Made by a program: the position numbers and the translations under genes. The notes beneath the pieces were generated by a model that worked only from the letters and a program-made list of their open reading frames with translations, did not search any database and was not told where the DNA came from. Below, piece by piece: positions 10,209-24,158 of a stretch of 64,000 nucleotides of DNA. The DNA is from Ridgeia piscesae. Its lineage: Eukaryota; Annelida; Polychaeta; Sabellida; Siboglinidae. How positions within the stretch are numbered: the stretch's first letter is position 1; each line of letters starts with the position of its first letter. The DNA is taken from positions 76,001-140,000 of the forward strand of contig JAODUO010000557.1 of NCBI GenBank assembly GCA_025642075.2. The letters run 5' to 3'.

Positions 10209-10640
10209 GTTTCGCTTAACCGACTCTCGTCTCGGTAACATTGCCGAGATGATAGTCTGGTGACTTAGCCGTCTTTTGAATGGTAGGGCTAAAACATGTG
10301 CCACCCCACGGAACCTGTGTAATCGAGGCTAACCCTGCCATAATTCCGGCTTCATAAACAACTGCAAATTTGTATTTATCTTAATGTTTGTGTGAATATA
10401 AGTTTAATGTCGACTACTTGTAATAGTATGGTGTTATCTTATAAAAGTATATCCTTATTGAAATTTTATTTCATAGCTGGCCTGAGAACCAATCAGTGTC
10501 TCTTTCCTATTCTGGGGTAAGGCCGCCTTGGTTTTAACCTCGAGACATCCCTGAATGGCAGAGCATTACTCTACAAAGCGGATGTGAGCGGCTAAAATGT
10601 GCTGCCACCTCACGGCGGCTGGGTGATCGAGGCCGACGCA
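10209..10640 (+). mobile_element. MITE-like element with TTAACCGACT-type end, copy 1
   Basis: It starts at a TCGCTTAACCGACT-like end. It contains AACAACTGCAAATTTG, GAGAACCAATCAGTGTCTC and CCTCGAGACATCCCTGAA, and ends near CCACCTCACGGC-GGCTGGGTGATC. The same order of words occurs inverted in the copy at 11465-11893. Each copy has an internal echo: a TGCCACC-CACGG-TGTGTAATCGAGGC motif appears near both ends. It has no coding capacity. The superfamily is unknown. Confidence 0.75.
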
Positions 10641-10935
10641 TTATGCGATGCGGGTTACGATGGAGCTTATTCAAGCGTCACAATGAGAACGAGCACACGA
10701 CGACAGGCTTCAAGTGCATAACTTTACAATCGAGCTGAGCTGGAGCGATAGAGACTAAAATCCAAAATTATCAGATTACTGCTATGCACGGCCGTGATGC
10801 ACAGATGTTTTAATATATCACCTGCTCTGGGTTAAGATCTCAAAGTAACTCCACCTGGTGATTAAGACTAGAAGTGACCGTTACTCTATATTTGTAATTT
10901 GAGTTTGCAGCAGTTTGCGACACACTCGTGCATAT
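10641..10935. other. Intergenic sequence, nothing recognised
   Basis: No repeat array, exon or transposon end seen. Confidence 0.4.
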
Positions 10936-10940
10936 TTATG

Positions 10941-11010
10941 CACACGCATGCACGCATGCACGCGCGCGCGCGCACACACACACACACTCACACACACACA
11001 CACACACACA
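10941..11010. repeat. (CA)n microsatellite with a CG run
   Basis: GCATGCACGCATGCACG leads into CGCGCGCGCG and then CACACA. Confidence 0.95.
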
Positions 11011-11100
11011 GAGGTCACCTTGAACGTAAACGTTTACAATTACAGAGCTGGGCAGCCTTGGTGAATCCACGTCTTACGTTGTCCACATTTTATCTATCCA

Positions 11101-12001
11101 CTAGTCTCGCTTAACCGACTGTCGGTCGGCTGCATAACTACGCCGAGAAGAATAATATTATCCGGTGACTGAATAATATTATCCGTGTGGGACAAAACAA
11201 TGCTGCTTTACTAGATGGATTCCGAAAGGGCACATAAAACGATACAAATATATGTCCCTATTTACAACAAGACAAATACCGTGTGCTGTTTTTACGTACG
11301 GTTTATAATCTTTCACGTGCTGTGAAAATACACATAAAATGTATGGTTGTATTTTCGACCAGCCCAGGAAACGAAACAAAGGCCGCTTTTGTAAAATATA
11401 ATTTGCCCCGTCCCCTTCAGGCAGCATACGCGTGTGTCACGTGACCCGTCGAGATCAACGTTTCAAGTGTAAAACGGCTAATCATTAGCCTAGGTTACAC
11501 AGGTACCGTGAGGTGACAGCACTTTTAAGCCCTTCAACTATGCCTCGAGAATTAATGAGCTGCAGTTGTAACCGCCAGATTAGGGTAGAGACGCTGATTG
11601 GTTCTCAGACCGAATTTGAAATAACAAATTAAATAACGATACCTTTTTAATCGGATAATGCTGTACTATAAAAACTATTCAAAATTAAACTTATACTAAC
11701 ACAAAAATAAATAGAAATTCAAATTTGCAGTTGTTTATAAAATAGGAATTACGGCGGGATTAACCAGTATCCGTGAGATGGCAGCATTGTTTGGCCTCAT
11801 ACGGACAATATTCAAAAGCTGGCAAAGGCACCGGACTGTCTTCTCGGCGTAGTTACGCAGTCGACCGCCAGTCGGTTAAGCGAGCCTAAGCCCAGGCTGA
11901 CACGTAGCCTGACGCCCGCAGACAAACGACAGCTGTGCGTTCATGTCGTTTCATTTGTTTTTGTTCACTAGACGACACTTGAGCATTTAAGCGAGACTAG
12001 C
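11101..12001. mobile_element. Foldback-type unit bounded by a perfect 14-bp inverted repeat
   Basis: CTAGTCTCGCTTAA at 11101 is exactly inverted as TTAAGCGAGACTAG ending at about 12001. The left end continues as CCGACTGTCGGTCGGCTGC and CTACGCCGAGAAG, the same terminus seen in the 430-bp MITE copies. The unit therefore looks like a composite containing copy 2 (11465-11893). The minus-strand frame at 11427-11179 has no domain. Confidence 0.65.
11465..11893 (-). mobile_element. MITE-like element with TTAACCGACT-type end, copy 2 (inverted)
   Basis: Reverse-complement copy of 10209-10640. It ends with the inverted terminus CAGTCGGTTAAGCGAGCC and contains CAAATTTGCAGTTGTTTATA and GCTGATTGGTTCTCAGACC. 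Divergence from copy 1 is substantial, so both are old. Confidence 0.75.
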
Positions 12002-12270
12002 TTATTCGAAGACCAGTCTGTGTTCTCCGAGGAAACGGCGGCCGTGCTGCAATGTGGTCGAGGAAGCTATTCACTCGAGCCACTGAGTGGTACTAGTGCG
12101 TGGAGACGTCCTCCCGCCACCCGGCGCAGGTGTTCCGGTTTACAGCGGATGGCCGCCATTAATGATAAACTCGTGGGAAGCCGATGGGTAGGATAGGGTG
12201 ATGTGGGGTGTTATGTAACCGCTGCGATAGTAGGTTTGTTGATTAAAACATAATATTTATTGCATCATAA
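12002..12270. other. Intergenic sequence, nothing recognised
   Basis: GC-richer than its surroundings at 12040-12180, but no open frame, promoter motif or repeat was found. Confidence 0.4.
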
Positions 12271-12272
12271 AA

Positions 12273-12760
<488 letters not shown>

Positions 12761-13007
12761 AACAATATAATAGACGCCTCTATAGCATGGTCTGGTCTTG
12801 GCAACTGGATTGAAAATTATTACAGTTTTCGACTTAGATCACACTTGAACCTATTCCGGTCTGCCCACTGTTTTCTTAGCGTCTTACAATTGTGAACCTT
12901 TCGACAAGGAAGCTTTCTCCTAGGCATGTGTACGCAGAGGCACCAACACACGCAAACATACTTAACAATATGATGACATCAGCAAAGCGCTCGTATAAAC
13001 TATTTAT

Positions 13008-13096
13008 AAAAGTATGCACGCATACGGACGCACGCACGCACACACACATATACACGCACACAATATTATAAGCACGCATACACGTGCGCGCACACT

Positions 13097-13162
<66 letters not shown>

Positions 13163-13325
13163 GCACACTGTTATACGCATACACACATAAACACACGCAC
13201 ACAATAGTATTCGCACACACACGAGCGCACACACACACACACTCACACACTCGCACACTTTTACACACGCGCGCGCACACACACACCACACACGCACGCA
13301 CGCACACACGCACGCACACACACAA

Positions 13326-13356
<31 letters not shown>

Positions 13357-13398
13357 CATGCACTCACGCACGCACGCACGCACGCACGCACGCACACG
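13008..13398. repeat. (AC)n microsatellite with ACGC blocks
   Basis: AC repeats interrupted by ACGC and GCGC words. Open frames on both strands, 119 to 200 codons long, are repeat products. Confidence 0.97.
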
Positions 13399-15690
13399 AT
13401 TATAAAGACGAACACAAACAAAACATGCTTAGAATTTGTTTTGTATAACAAAGCATATCTGGTCAATGTTAGGTCCATTCCACAGTTTGTCTTAACCTCT
13501 GGGGGAACTCTACTGTAGGTTCATCCTCGCCCGCCAGGTGTCGCTGTGACTGATTCGTCAGTACCAGCCCTTCTCTACTCCTGGTACACCTCTTTCAAAC
13601 ACTCCTCTTTTACCGTCAACCAATGAAATCGCCCACGAGGAGTGCAGTCGGCCTGCGGTCGTGATATAGCACGTGACAGTCACACCCTGCTCGAATAAAA
13701 CAACTATTCGAATAGGGCGTTTAAGTCTCGTGCGCGAAAACGAGGCTGGGGCAGTTGGGGGCAGGAAATCCATTTTCTCCATGTTAACATATAGGACTTT
13801 CGTTTGTAATAATCGAACTGTTTCCAAATATCGTGTTTCAGTTATATCGTCCGAAGGATTATTACAAGCAGAAGCAATGGAACACTCTGCCCGTGACAAT
13901 GATCATGAATTTTAATCGATTATTATGGTGGTTGCCATGGCATCGCCGGCTAGTACTTGTGTTTGGCGGTCTTGACTAATAATGAAGAGTGCCATTTTTC
14001 GCGCCATACAACCTGTTTGGGGGAAACGTATACTTGTGTTATGATTATGTACATTTAGACAACTTGTCAGATATAAGTGCTTATCGAAACGCCAACGTAC
14101 AGCAAAGTAAAATGCAAATCCCATAAAAGACACATACGGCCTAAAACCGTGTTTATTTTCTGCACTACGTAAATCGCTATATGTTTATGATAGTGTGGTA
14201 AACTCAATATTAAATCGGACATTTAAGATAAGAAAGGTATAACACTAGATATTTAAGACCTGATTTTCCTAGTATTCATCAGTCGGAAACTATAATTGTC
14301 ATACATCGTTAGAATATTATTCTTGTGTCCAGTCCTCAATCAGCTCCAGTCGCGCGGAGTCTCGCCATGTACCGTGACCCACTTACATGCCCTATACACA
14401 AAACTGTTCAGTCGCTCAGCGATCGGATGGATGGGTCGTTATACTAGAATTCCCCATAATTGTGTTCCCGTCTTCTAATTGGTGTGGATGTCAGCGTTGT
14501 TCTCACGAGTGAAGCATCACGACTGACAAAGTCAATAAACTAGTTCAACTTGTCTAAATCAAGCACATCTCTTAGGCAATTTGCCAGGGGTGGTCTGCGT
14601 GGAAAATAGCCCTGGCTTGCGAGTAGGTTGGGCTGCCGTTGTACCAACATTCATCTCCACGACGTGGCCTATAACGCTGCTTCTTTCCACTGACGGTTCG
14701 TCTATTTGATCTGCCAACTCCTCACGGGGTGGCTAGCAACCATCTGTTCGTAACGGATCACTGCAACAACTCGTTCACATCTACCTTTCTGCACTTAACG
14801 TCACACCAGTCAACTCAGCACGGGCATCGAAAAATATGAAACATTCTATATAAAGAATAGATATATTTCAGTTCTCGTATATTGGTTAACAACCCGTTGC
14901 AAGAGATTTAACGTCACCTTGCAAGATATGAATTCCAGTTACTCATTCATATATTTTGAATGAAATGGAGCAACGTAGATTGGACAAATCTATCTGATCA
15001 ATGTTCAAATTGGCAGCACATGATTCGATTAAGAACCAGATGCTCTCCACCAGCAAGAAGCATCGTCCAGCACGTCAAGTAGCGTTAACATCGCTTGTAA
15101 TTGGTCATCTAAATATTAAATAGATTCAGTAATGTTTTCCAAATCGTTCGCCCTCCCCGAAAAAGATAAAGTAGAGTGCAGTAATGGAATAGGTATCGCT
15201 GCAGATTTACTTAATGTTACTCATACACCACGGGAACAAACATTTCTGAACTTACCGATAGGCGAGTTTTAACAATGGGGCGCAACTACACCACATTGAG
15301 GTACAATGTTTTCGCACGCAGAAAAAACTGGGGGAAATGGCCCTCGACTACAAAAGATTTCCAGATTTTCCCTCGCTGAGTAGAACACGAAAAGGCAACG
15401 CATAACAGCGAGCGATATGTTTAGAATTCGAGTGGACCACAACGAATAACTATTTATTAATATTGTCTAAGGGAAACAATCTCCGCAAAGAGCCGCCCTC
15501 CCCCAAAGCGCCGCTTGGGGTATGCCCCCTACGTCCCAGCGTGAGTAACGTTATGGACACACTGGTTCATTAAAAATAACTGGGCAACTGGGGAGAAAAG
15601 ACTAAAGGCCAAAATGTGTGTTTGATTTATCTCGTAGGCTCAGAGTTATCTGTGTTCAACAGCTGGCAAACACCATACGCTTCTCAGCTG
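13399..15690. other. Intergenic sequence, no gene seen
   Basis: Unique-looking sequence. The minus-strand open frame at 13899-13558 (113 codons) has no recognised domain or splice context. The same block holds CCAATGA and GCACGTGAC motifs, so it might be regulatory, but nothing fixes this. I see no transposon ends or tandem arrays between 13920 and 15690. Confidence 0.4.
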
Positions 15691-15691
15691 G

Positions 15692-17330
<1,639 letters not shown>

Positions 17331-19230
17331 AGTCCCCCGGTCATCCGGTGTCATGGTCAACACACAAGTCCCCCGGTCATCCGGTGTCATGGTCAACAAA
17401 CAAGTCCCCCGGTCATCCGGTGTCATGGTCAACAAACAAGTCCCCCGGTCATCCGGTGTCATGGTCAACAAACAAGTCCCCCGGTCATCCGGTGTCATGG
17501 TCAACACACAAGTCCCCCGGTCATCCGGTGTCATGGTCAACACACAAGTCCCCCGGTCATCCGGTGTCATGGTCAACAAACAAGTCCCCCGGTCATCCGG
17601 CGTCATGGTCAACACACAAGTCCCCCGGTCATCCGGTGTCATGGTCAACAAACAAGTCCCCCGGTCATCCGGCGTCATGGTCAACACACAAGTCCCCCGG
17701 TCATCCGGTGTCATGGTCAACCCACAAGTCCCCCGGTCATCCGGCGTCATGGTCAACACACAAGTCCCCCGGTCATCTGGTGTCATGGTCAACACACAAG
17801 TCCCCCGGTCATCTGGTGTCATGGTCAACACACAAGTCCCCCGGTCATCCGGTGTCATGGTCAACAAACAAGTCCCCCGGTCATCTGGTGTCATGGTCAA
17901 CACACAAGTCCCCCGGTCATCCGGTGTCGTGGTCAACACACTAGTCCCCTGGTCATCCGGTGTCATGGTCAACGCACAAGTTCCCCGGTTATCCGGCGTC
18001 ATGATCAACACACAAGTCCCCCGGTCATCCGGTGTCATGGTCAACACACAAGTCCCCCGGTCATCCGGTGTCATGGTCAACAAACAAGTCCCCCGGTCAT
18101 CCGGTGTCATGGTCAACAAACAAGTCCCCCGGTCATCTGGTGTCATGGTCAACAAACAAGTCCCCCGGTCATCTGGTGTCATGGTCAACAAACAAGTCCC
18201 CCGGTCATCCGGTGTCATGGTCAACAAACAAGTCCCCCGGTCATCTGGTGTCATGGTCAACTCACAAGTCCCCCGGTCATCCGGTGTCATGGTCAACAAA
18301 CAAGTCCCCCGGTCATCTGGTGTCATGGTCAACAAACAAGTCCCCCGGTCATCCGGTGTCATGGTCAACAAACAAGTCCCCCGGTCATCTGGTGTCATGG
18401 TCAACTCACAAGTCCCCCGGTCATCCGGGGTCATGGTCAACACACAAGTCCCCCGGTCATCCGGTGTCATGGTCAACAAACAAGTCCCCCGGTCATCTGG
18501 TGTCATGGTCAACAAACAAGTCCCCCGGTCATCTGGTGTCATGGTCAACTCACAAGTCCCCCGGTCATCTGGTGTCATGGTCAACAAACAAGTCCCCCGG
18601 TCATCCGGTGTCATGGTCAACAAACAAGTCCCCCGGTCATCTGGTGTCATGGTCAACTCACAAGTCCCCCGGTCATCCGGCGTCATGGTCAACACACAAG
18701 TCCCCCGGTCATCCGGCGTCATGGTCAACACACAAGTCCCCCGGTCATCCGGAGTCATGGTCAACAAACAAGTCCCCCGGTCATCCGGTGTCATGGTCAA
18801 CAAACAAGTCCCCCGGTCATCTGGTGTCATGGTCAACACACAAGTCCCCCGGTCATCCGGTGTCATGGTCAACAAACAAGTCCCCCGGTCATCTGGTGTC
18901 ATGGTCAACACACAAGTCCCCCGGTCATCCGGTGTCATGGTCAACACACTAGTCCCCCGGTCATCCGGTGTCATGGTCAACACACAAGTCCCACGGTCAT
19001 CCGGCGTCGTGGTTAACACACAAGTCCCCCGGTCATCCGGTGTCATGGTTAACACACAAGTCCCCCGGTCATCCGGCGTCATGGTCAACACACAAGTCCC
19101 CCGGTCGTCCGGCGTCATGGTCAATACACAAATCTCCCGGTCATCCGGCGTCATGGTCAACAAACAAGTCCCCCGGTCATCCGGTGTCATGGTCAACATA
19201 CAAGTCGCCCGGTCATCCATTGTCATGGTC
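17331..19230. repeat. Minisatellite, 36-bp unit, about 52 copies
   Basis: The unit contains TCCCCCGGTCATCCGGTGTC and ATGGTCAACAAACAAG. Main variants are ATCC/ATCT and AACAAACA, AACACACA or AACTCACA. The central copies are nearly identical and the edges (17940-18010 and 19000-19230) are more diverged. Since 36 is a multiple of three and the unit has no stop in several frames, it is open for 684 codons on one plus frame, 564 on another and 670 on the minus strand. The unit translates as VPRSSGVMVNKQ in the longest plus frame. Synonymous and non-synonymous changes look equally tolerated (K, T, S, P at one site), so a real protein is unlikely. Confidence 0.95.
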
Positions 19231-19324
19231 CGAGACACGGCGACAGTGGAGTAGCGCTGACGCGCCAGTCCAACCACTCCAATATTAATGTCGTAATCAT
19301 CAACTATTATCAACCAGCACGTAT

Positions 19325-19615
19325 CATTTTTATGCAAATTAGTGCCGCCATTATTGGAAAATCTGTTTTCACTATATCTCAGCCAATATTACAGATAACT
19401 GACTAATAAGGTGTATACGCCGATATTATGAGGGTCAGCGACCATAATAAAACTATTGTTGACATATGGCTATGACAGTTTAATATCCAAATCAGTGTCG
19501 CCATTATTAAGAAATCTATTTTTCACCATATCTCGGCCAATATTGCACATAACAGCACAAATAAGGTGTCCAGACCCATGTTTTCATGGTCAGGGATCAT
19601 CGAAGGACCATTCTT
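19325..19615. repeat. Two diverged direct repeats of about 145 bp
   Basis: Both units share AAAT(T/C)AGTG(C/T)CGCCATTATT, then CTATATCTCAGCCAATATTA or CATATCTCGGCCAATATTG, then AATAAGGTGT. They lie directly after the 36-bp minisatellite. This may be the end of a longer satellite. Confidence 0.75.
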
Positions 19616-19689
19616 GAATTAACTACATGTGTCCCTGGCATGCTATGCATATTCTAAAGTGCCAGCATAACAAGTAGAAACGAAGTAGA

Positions 19690-20220
19690 AATTATAACAC
19701 TTTGATAGGTTTAATGGAGGCTGTACGCACAAGCGCCGGAAAGAAATCAACACTGGGTGTGAAATTGGGGGAAGGGTAATCCGAGCAGGAACTTCAGCAT
19801 CGCCACGATATTGCTTTTGTGGCGACGTGCTGTGGGTCTCCTGAACGGTCCACCCCTGAAACGACCGTCTGCACACATCCTGACGTTCGCCAAGACCACC
19901 TTCAAGCTATACAAAAACTCACACTTCTGTACACCGTCTTGATGCCCACGAAATTATACAGAGAGTCACTGAGATACATCCAGTTGCATCATCTTGAGGC
20001 TCGCAAAATCCATCTCAGCGATTGCAACAACAACAAAAACAGATTGCACCTCTTCCGTAAATATTCCCGCAGGACTGTTCACATCTCCAACTCCCCACCA
20101 AGCAAATTTAACCCGAAAACGTACAACCCCAGAGGGTTTATCCGGCCCCTACATACCATCAAAGGTGACCCCCAAACGCCCCCTTCCGGCATTTATGATA
20201 GTATTATCTGCTGGCCATGA
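19690..20220. other. Block open in several frames, identity unknown
   Basis: Plus frame 19819-20220 has 133 codons, and plus 19994-20227 is open too. The opposite strand reads a plausible but stop-interrupted frame with PAGIFTEEVQSVFVVVAIAE and SLKVVLANVRMC. No domain was recognised and no splice sites support an exon. It may be a decayed coding relic. Confidence 0.25.
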
Positions 20221-20662
20221 TAATTAAAAATAAGCTGAAATCACTGAGCAATGAGCCATTCACTCAACTTTGTATATACAATTATTTAGCGATTTCTGTT
20301 ACATTTCAATCGCAAATGACGAAACATGTAACACGCCTATAGCTGTGGTCTACGTGGTGCTATATATGTGTGCGCCTACGGCTTAGACCTGCTATGTTAA
20401 TGCGCGAGTTTTTTTTGTCGAACTGGTGAAACGTGTTGAACGGTTGTTAGACCCAATTAGCTTACTCGCTGGGCCTATGCTTGTGTCGTCACGATACATA
20501 GTTCTACTAACGATTTTCGTCATCTGCTATGCATTACTTGAAAATAACATTGGTCAGCCTGGCGCCATGAGGTGGCAACCATTTTGAAATCTCCCACTGG
20601 GCCTGGGCTCTGTCAGAGCGGTGTAGCATTTACATTTTTCCTGGGGTTATATACTATCCGGA

Positions 20663-21012
20663 TGACGTTTCTGCGATAAATTTGAAATCAGCAACGTGTA
20701 GCGAAACGCAAAACGGACTGTTCGTTATGACGTATATAACCTTTCAGCAGTTATTTGTCGCAAATTAACACAAGGCAAACACATTTTGAGGCATGTTTTG
20801 ATAGCAAGCGCAAATCAAGTGACTGCAGTATACCATAATCCGTGATTTAAACAAATGCAATATTGCCTACTGAAGAAAATGTTAAGCAACTCTTCACAAT
20901 AATCACCATAGGAGGGTTAACGAACAGGCCGTGGTACTTACACCATAAATTATTTGCGTTTCGCTGCACATTCGTGATTTTACAATTATCGCGCATGCGT
21001 AGAAACGTCACG
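20663..21012. mobile_element. MITE-like inverted-repeat element (about 350 bp)
   Basis: The left arm reads GATGACGTTTCTGCG, then GTAGCGAAACGCAAA. The right arm reads TTTGCGTTTCGCTGCAC and then CGCATGCGTAGAAACGTCAC, i.e. the inverse order on the other strand. The arms are about 55 bp and the loop about 240 bp. There is no coding sequence. The target-site duplication is not clear. Confidence 0.65.
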
Positions 21013-21083
21013 CGAACGAACTAATAAAAGCGTCATCTAAGGTGTTATTTAAAAAAGTTGTCACGTGTTTACAGCCTGCCAAA

Positions 21084-21088
21084 TTGTG

Positions 21089-21133
<45 letters not shown>
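21084..21133. repeat. (GT)n-(GCGT)n microsatellite
   Basis: About nine GT units followed by about eight GCGT units. Confidence 0.95.
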
Positions 21134-22225
21134 GCCCATGAAGGGCATCTGTTAGTTAACTAATCAAGGTTAACGTGCCCTGTCATTGTTGGTTTAGATT
21201 TATAAGAAAAAACGTTAGGCTATCTACGATGCTACAGAGGACCTATGACACACACTGATGACATGAATGTAAGGAGATTTACACACAAAAAAACACTGCT
21301 GATACGAATAAATTATAGTTTAACACTGCGACGTTGGCGAGACGGCAAGCACAACAACGCCAATGTACAGCGCCTCCGATTCTGCGTAACTGTTTTCTGG
21401 CGACGCATTCGTGAACATACAAAACATTCCGCCTAGACCACATCGTGAAATTGCGCCACGGGCGCTTTGACATCAGTGCGACTGACACAATGACAGCCAT
21501 CAGGCATCACAAGGCGCGACGGGTATTTGTTACGGAGAGATCAGATACAGCGCTTGATGTTGATAACAGCGCGAGCGACGTACGCGACACGTCCGCGCGC
21601 TCGTTGCCGCCAACAGTAGCGACCGCGTCTGCTGCGGCTCCGACGACAGACGAGCGTTTTATTATCGACTCATTACGGGCGCTTTTGCTGTACGGGTCGC
21701 CAAATTAGATTGTTACTCGGACCGACGCCGACGAAGCAAGCTTGGCCGGTGGTCGGGCGAGACGCAACGAACGCCGATCCTCGTCCGTGACACAATTACA
21801 CCAATATCTGGCAGAGAGATAATCGCCCGCCAGCGTCTCCGTCCGTGTGCTCATCCCGACGACGTCCCCGCCTCTTAAGACGGCGCCCGCGGGCTGCATT
21901 AACGCGCGCGCGCTTCCAGTGGGCCGAACCAGCGTCAGCCCGGGAATCGCCGATGACGTTCCTGTGACGTGAACGTATCAGTCCCATCGACAGTCCGAGC
22001 GCACACACACGCGCACACAGTCGCTCGCGTGTTCGGCGTCGTCTGACCAGCCACGACACGACTCGGATACTAGCCGACGGGAACGGACGCTTGCGACGCC
22101 GCGCGGTCAATTTAAGTACGACCACGACGTTTGATCCTGACGACCTCCGACCCCTGATCTCCGACCTGTGACCCGAGCGAGCGCGCGCGAGCGGCGGCTG
22201 TGGCGGCGGCGGCTACCTCCGAGCG

Positions 22226-22343
22226 ATGCCGTCTCCGAAGTTGCGCGCGAGGAAAGACGACGACCGCGAGTGCGACTTGGACTTGGTGGCCGGTCGCAAC
22301 GGAGACACGAGGAACGATGTACGTCTCTGGACGCTCGGCAAAA
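22226..22343 (+). CDS. Gene 2, exon 1 (start exon): basic, charged N-terminus
   Basis: ATG at 22226 within the CpG island opens 39 codons plus one base, then a strong donor (GGCAAAA then GTAAGT, 22344-22349) in phase 1. The peptide begins MPSPKLRARKDDDRECDLDL and ends DVRLWTLGK. It is highly charged, without a signal peptide or membrane helix, so it is probably cytosolic or nuclear. The in-frame continuation into exon 2 supports the call. The family is not recognised. The choice of ATG rests on position in the island and the clean splice; an upstream start was not excluded. Confidence 0.65.
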
Positions 22344-22554
22344 GTAAGTCCCCTCTCGTGTGCACCTGCCAGCCTCTCCGTCGACGCCGCTGGCCTAGGC
22401 GTCCGCACCAAAGCGGGGAGCGCTAAATCTTAGCCAGCTGTAAGCCTTCGCTCTGTACGGTAGTGTAGTGTAGACCGACGAGCATGCGTACGTATCATGC
22501 AGGGTGACGGATTAGGCCACGGGGGTGACAAGCGACCGTTTTGCTGTGTTGCAG

Positions 22555-22623
22555 TGGGGCAGGTTCTGAGACGGCTGCGAGACATCAAGAAGAAGAAGGG
22601 ACCCACAACGCCGTCTGATACAG
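22555..22623 (+). CDS. Gene 2, exon 2: basic helix-like segment
   Basis: The acceptor TTTTGCTGTGTTGCAG (ending 22554) has a good pyrimidine tract. The donor is ATACAG then GTAGGA. The exon is 69 bases, phase 1 on both sides, so it can be skipped without a frameshift. It reads MGQVLRRLRDIKKKKGPTTP and then SDT, i.e. an amphipathic basic helix followed by a flexible Pro/Thr tail. Read through, the plus frame goes on to 22748, but the codons after the donor look non-coding. No third exon was found downstream in the window. Confidence 0.65.
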
Positions 22624-24155
22624 GTAGGACAACCCTTATTAGTGGGGTCGAGGGCGCTCGCGCGCGCGATCGCGCGCGCGGGAAAGGTCACGTGAACGAT
22701 GGCGTTCCGTCGTCCGCTCGTTCGGACTGGGGGACAGCGCGCGGTTAGCGTACAGCTGGGGGTAATTGACCCCCCACAAGCCACATGATAAAAGTGACCT
22801 GCATTCTTCAAAGGATTTTTCTGTATTCGGTGGCCTGTGGTTATTGTAATAGGCCTAGTTAGTCTAAATGTCAGTAGACGCACATACTATGTAAGGATGA
22901 GGCGTGAGTATCGTGTGTAGGAACAGAGTCAGAAATCCCAGATCCATCCTGCTCAATGCTACGGTCAAAAAGGGAAAGTTTTGATGAAATCCCAACCGTT
23001 ATTGTTCCAAAATCAGTTTCATTTTGGAGCAGGACTGGCCAGACATTGCAAGAAAAAAACCGTCTAATCTCAGGGTCAGGTTTGGCACCACTGGCTAATA
23101 AATAACTCTTTTGATTGGGGGAGTCATAACTTCAAAACCCTTAGTAAAATTAGCCTTGGAAAGCAAGTTATCGGATTACGTTACGTGGATGACATATATG
23201 TTTCATTTTAATTTAGAACCAAACTGTAATTTTGCATATGCCATTGTGTTGCCTGATAATTATAATAATAATCATTATTAATTTAGCCTTAGGCATGAAT
23301 TAGATGGGTCATAGTTAGAAGTTTTTACCAAAAAACTACACACAAATGGACTCACTTGTTGAAGTGGGTATGTGGTAGGTTCACTGTTTTTGTTTGTGAA
23401 ATAAATCTGAAACGATACAAGAAGAAGCATCAAAATTAAGAGGTGTCTGTAGTTAACTCAAGTTCTTGGGGGGACGGAAATAGTCTTACAATGCTTCCTT
23501 GACCAGTGGATGTTCCACAGAGGAGAGTCTGGGAGAGGGGGCAAAAACCTCCTTTTGCACCCTTCTTGAGGCAGGCCAAAACCCTGTTTTGAGGTTCCCC
23601 AGAAAACGTACTTCAGTTGGAAAATCATTCACTATAAGCAGGAATGGAGGGAGTGATGTTAACAAATTTGATGCTGAAATCCACTGAATGTGAATGCACT
23701 GCACTGGAAACTCATCGGGGGGGGGGGGGGATTCTAATTGTGTAAGGGGCACATAGCACTAACACCGTAATAGTGGGCAAATTCCAAAGGATTAGGGGGA
23801 GCATCCGCCCAAATTGTCAGCTGTTAGATAGGACTCCCAGAATGCAACACCTCCACCATTTACCAATGTGGCACCTGTGCTCGATCCATAATTACATGCC
23901 CTAGACACCGGGTGGAGCTAGAGTAAATACTGTGTATTAAACATCATTGTGCCTAAGTAAACATTGACGGGTTGGTCCTGCTGAGATCACGTTTATTGCA
24001 GGCCACGTAGGAGCAATTACGTTTTGTGAACGATTTAGAAATATCGATACGGCAGTGAGGTGGATAATTAATTATAATTTATGTATGGGCAGTCGGTGAC
24101 ATATGACTGTGTACGGTTGATTGTAATGCATGCAGTGCTCTCTAGGAATATTTTT
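22624..24155. other. Gene 2 intron, no exon recognised
   Basis: CpG density falls after about 22760. The only structure noted is a run of about 14 G at 23717-23730. No phase-1 exon candidate with good splice sites was seen. Confidence 0.4.
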
Positions 24156-24158
24156 GCA

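Larger units (their letters stand above)
21440..22760 (+). promoter_or_regulatory. CpG island with promoter of gene 2
   Basis: CpG-dense, GC-rich sequence with many CGCGCG words, in sharp contrast to the AT-rich flanks. It spans the upstream region and the first two coding exons of gene 2. A (GGC)n-rich stretch lies at 22193-22213 just before the ATG. No TATA box was identified, as is usual for island promoters. Minus-strand frames across it (for example 22125-21796) are shadows of GC-rich DNA, although a divergent transcript cannot be excluded. Confidence 0.7.

Noticed and set aside
21796..22411. Arg/Ala-rich minus-strand frames in the CpG island
   Set aside because: Shadows of GC-rich DNA opposite the gene 2 promoter and first exon.
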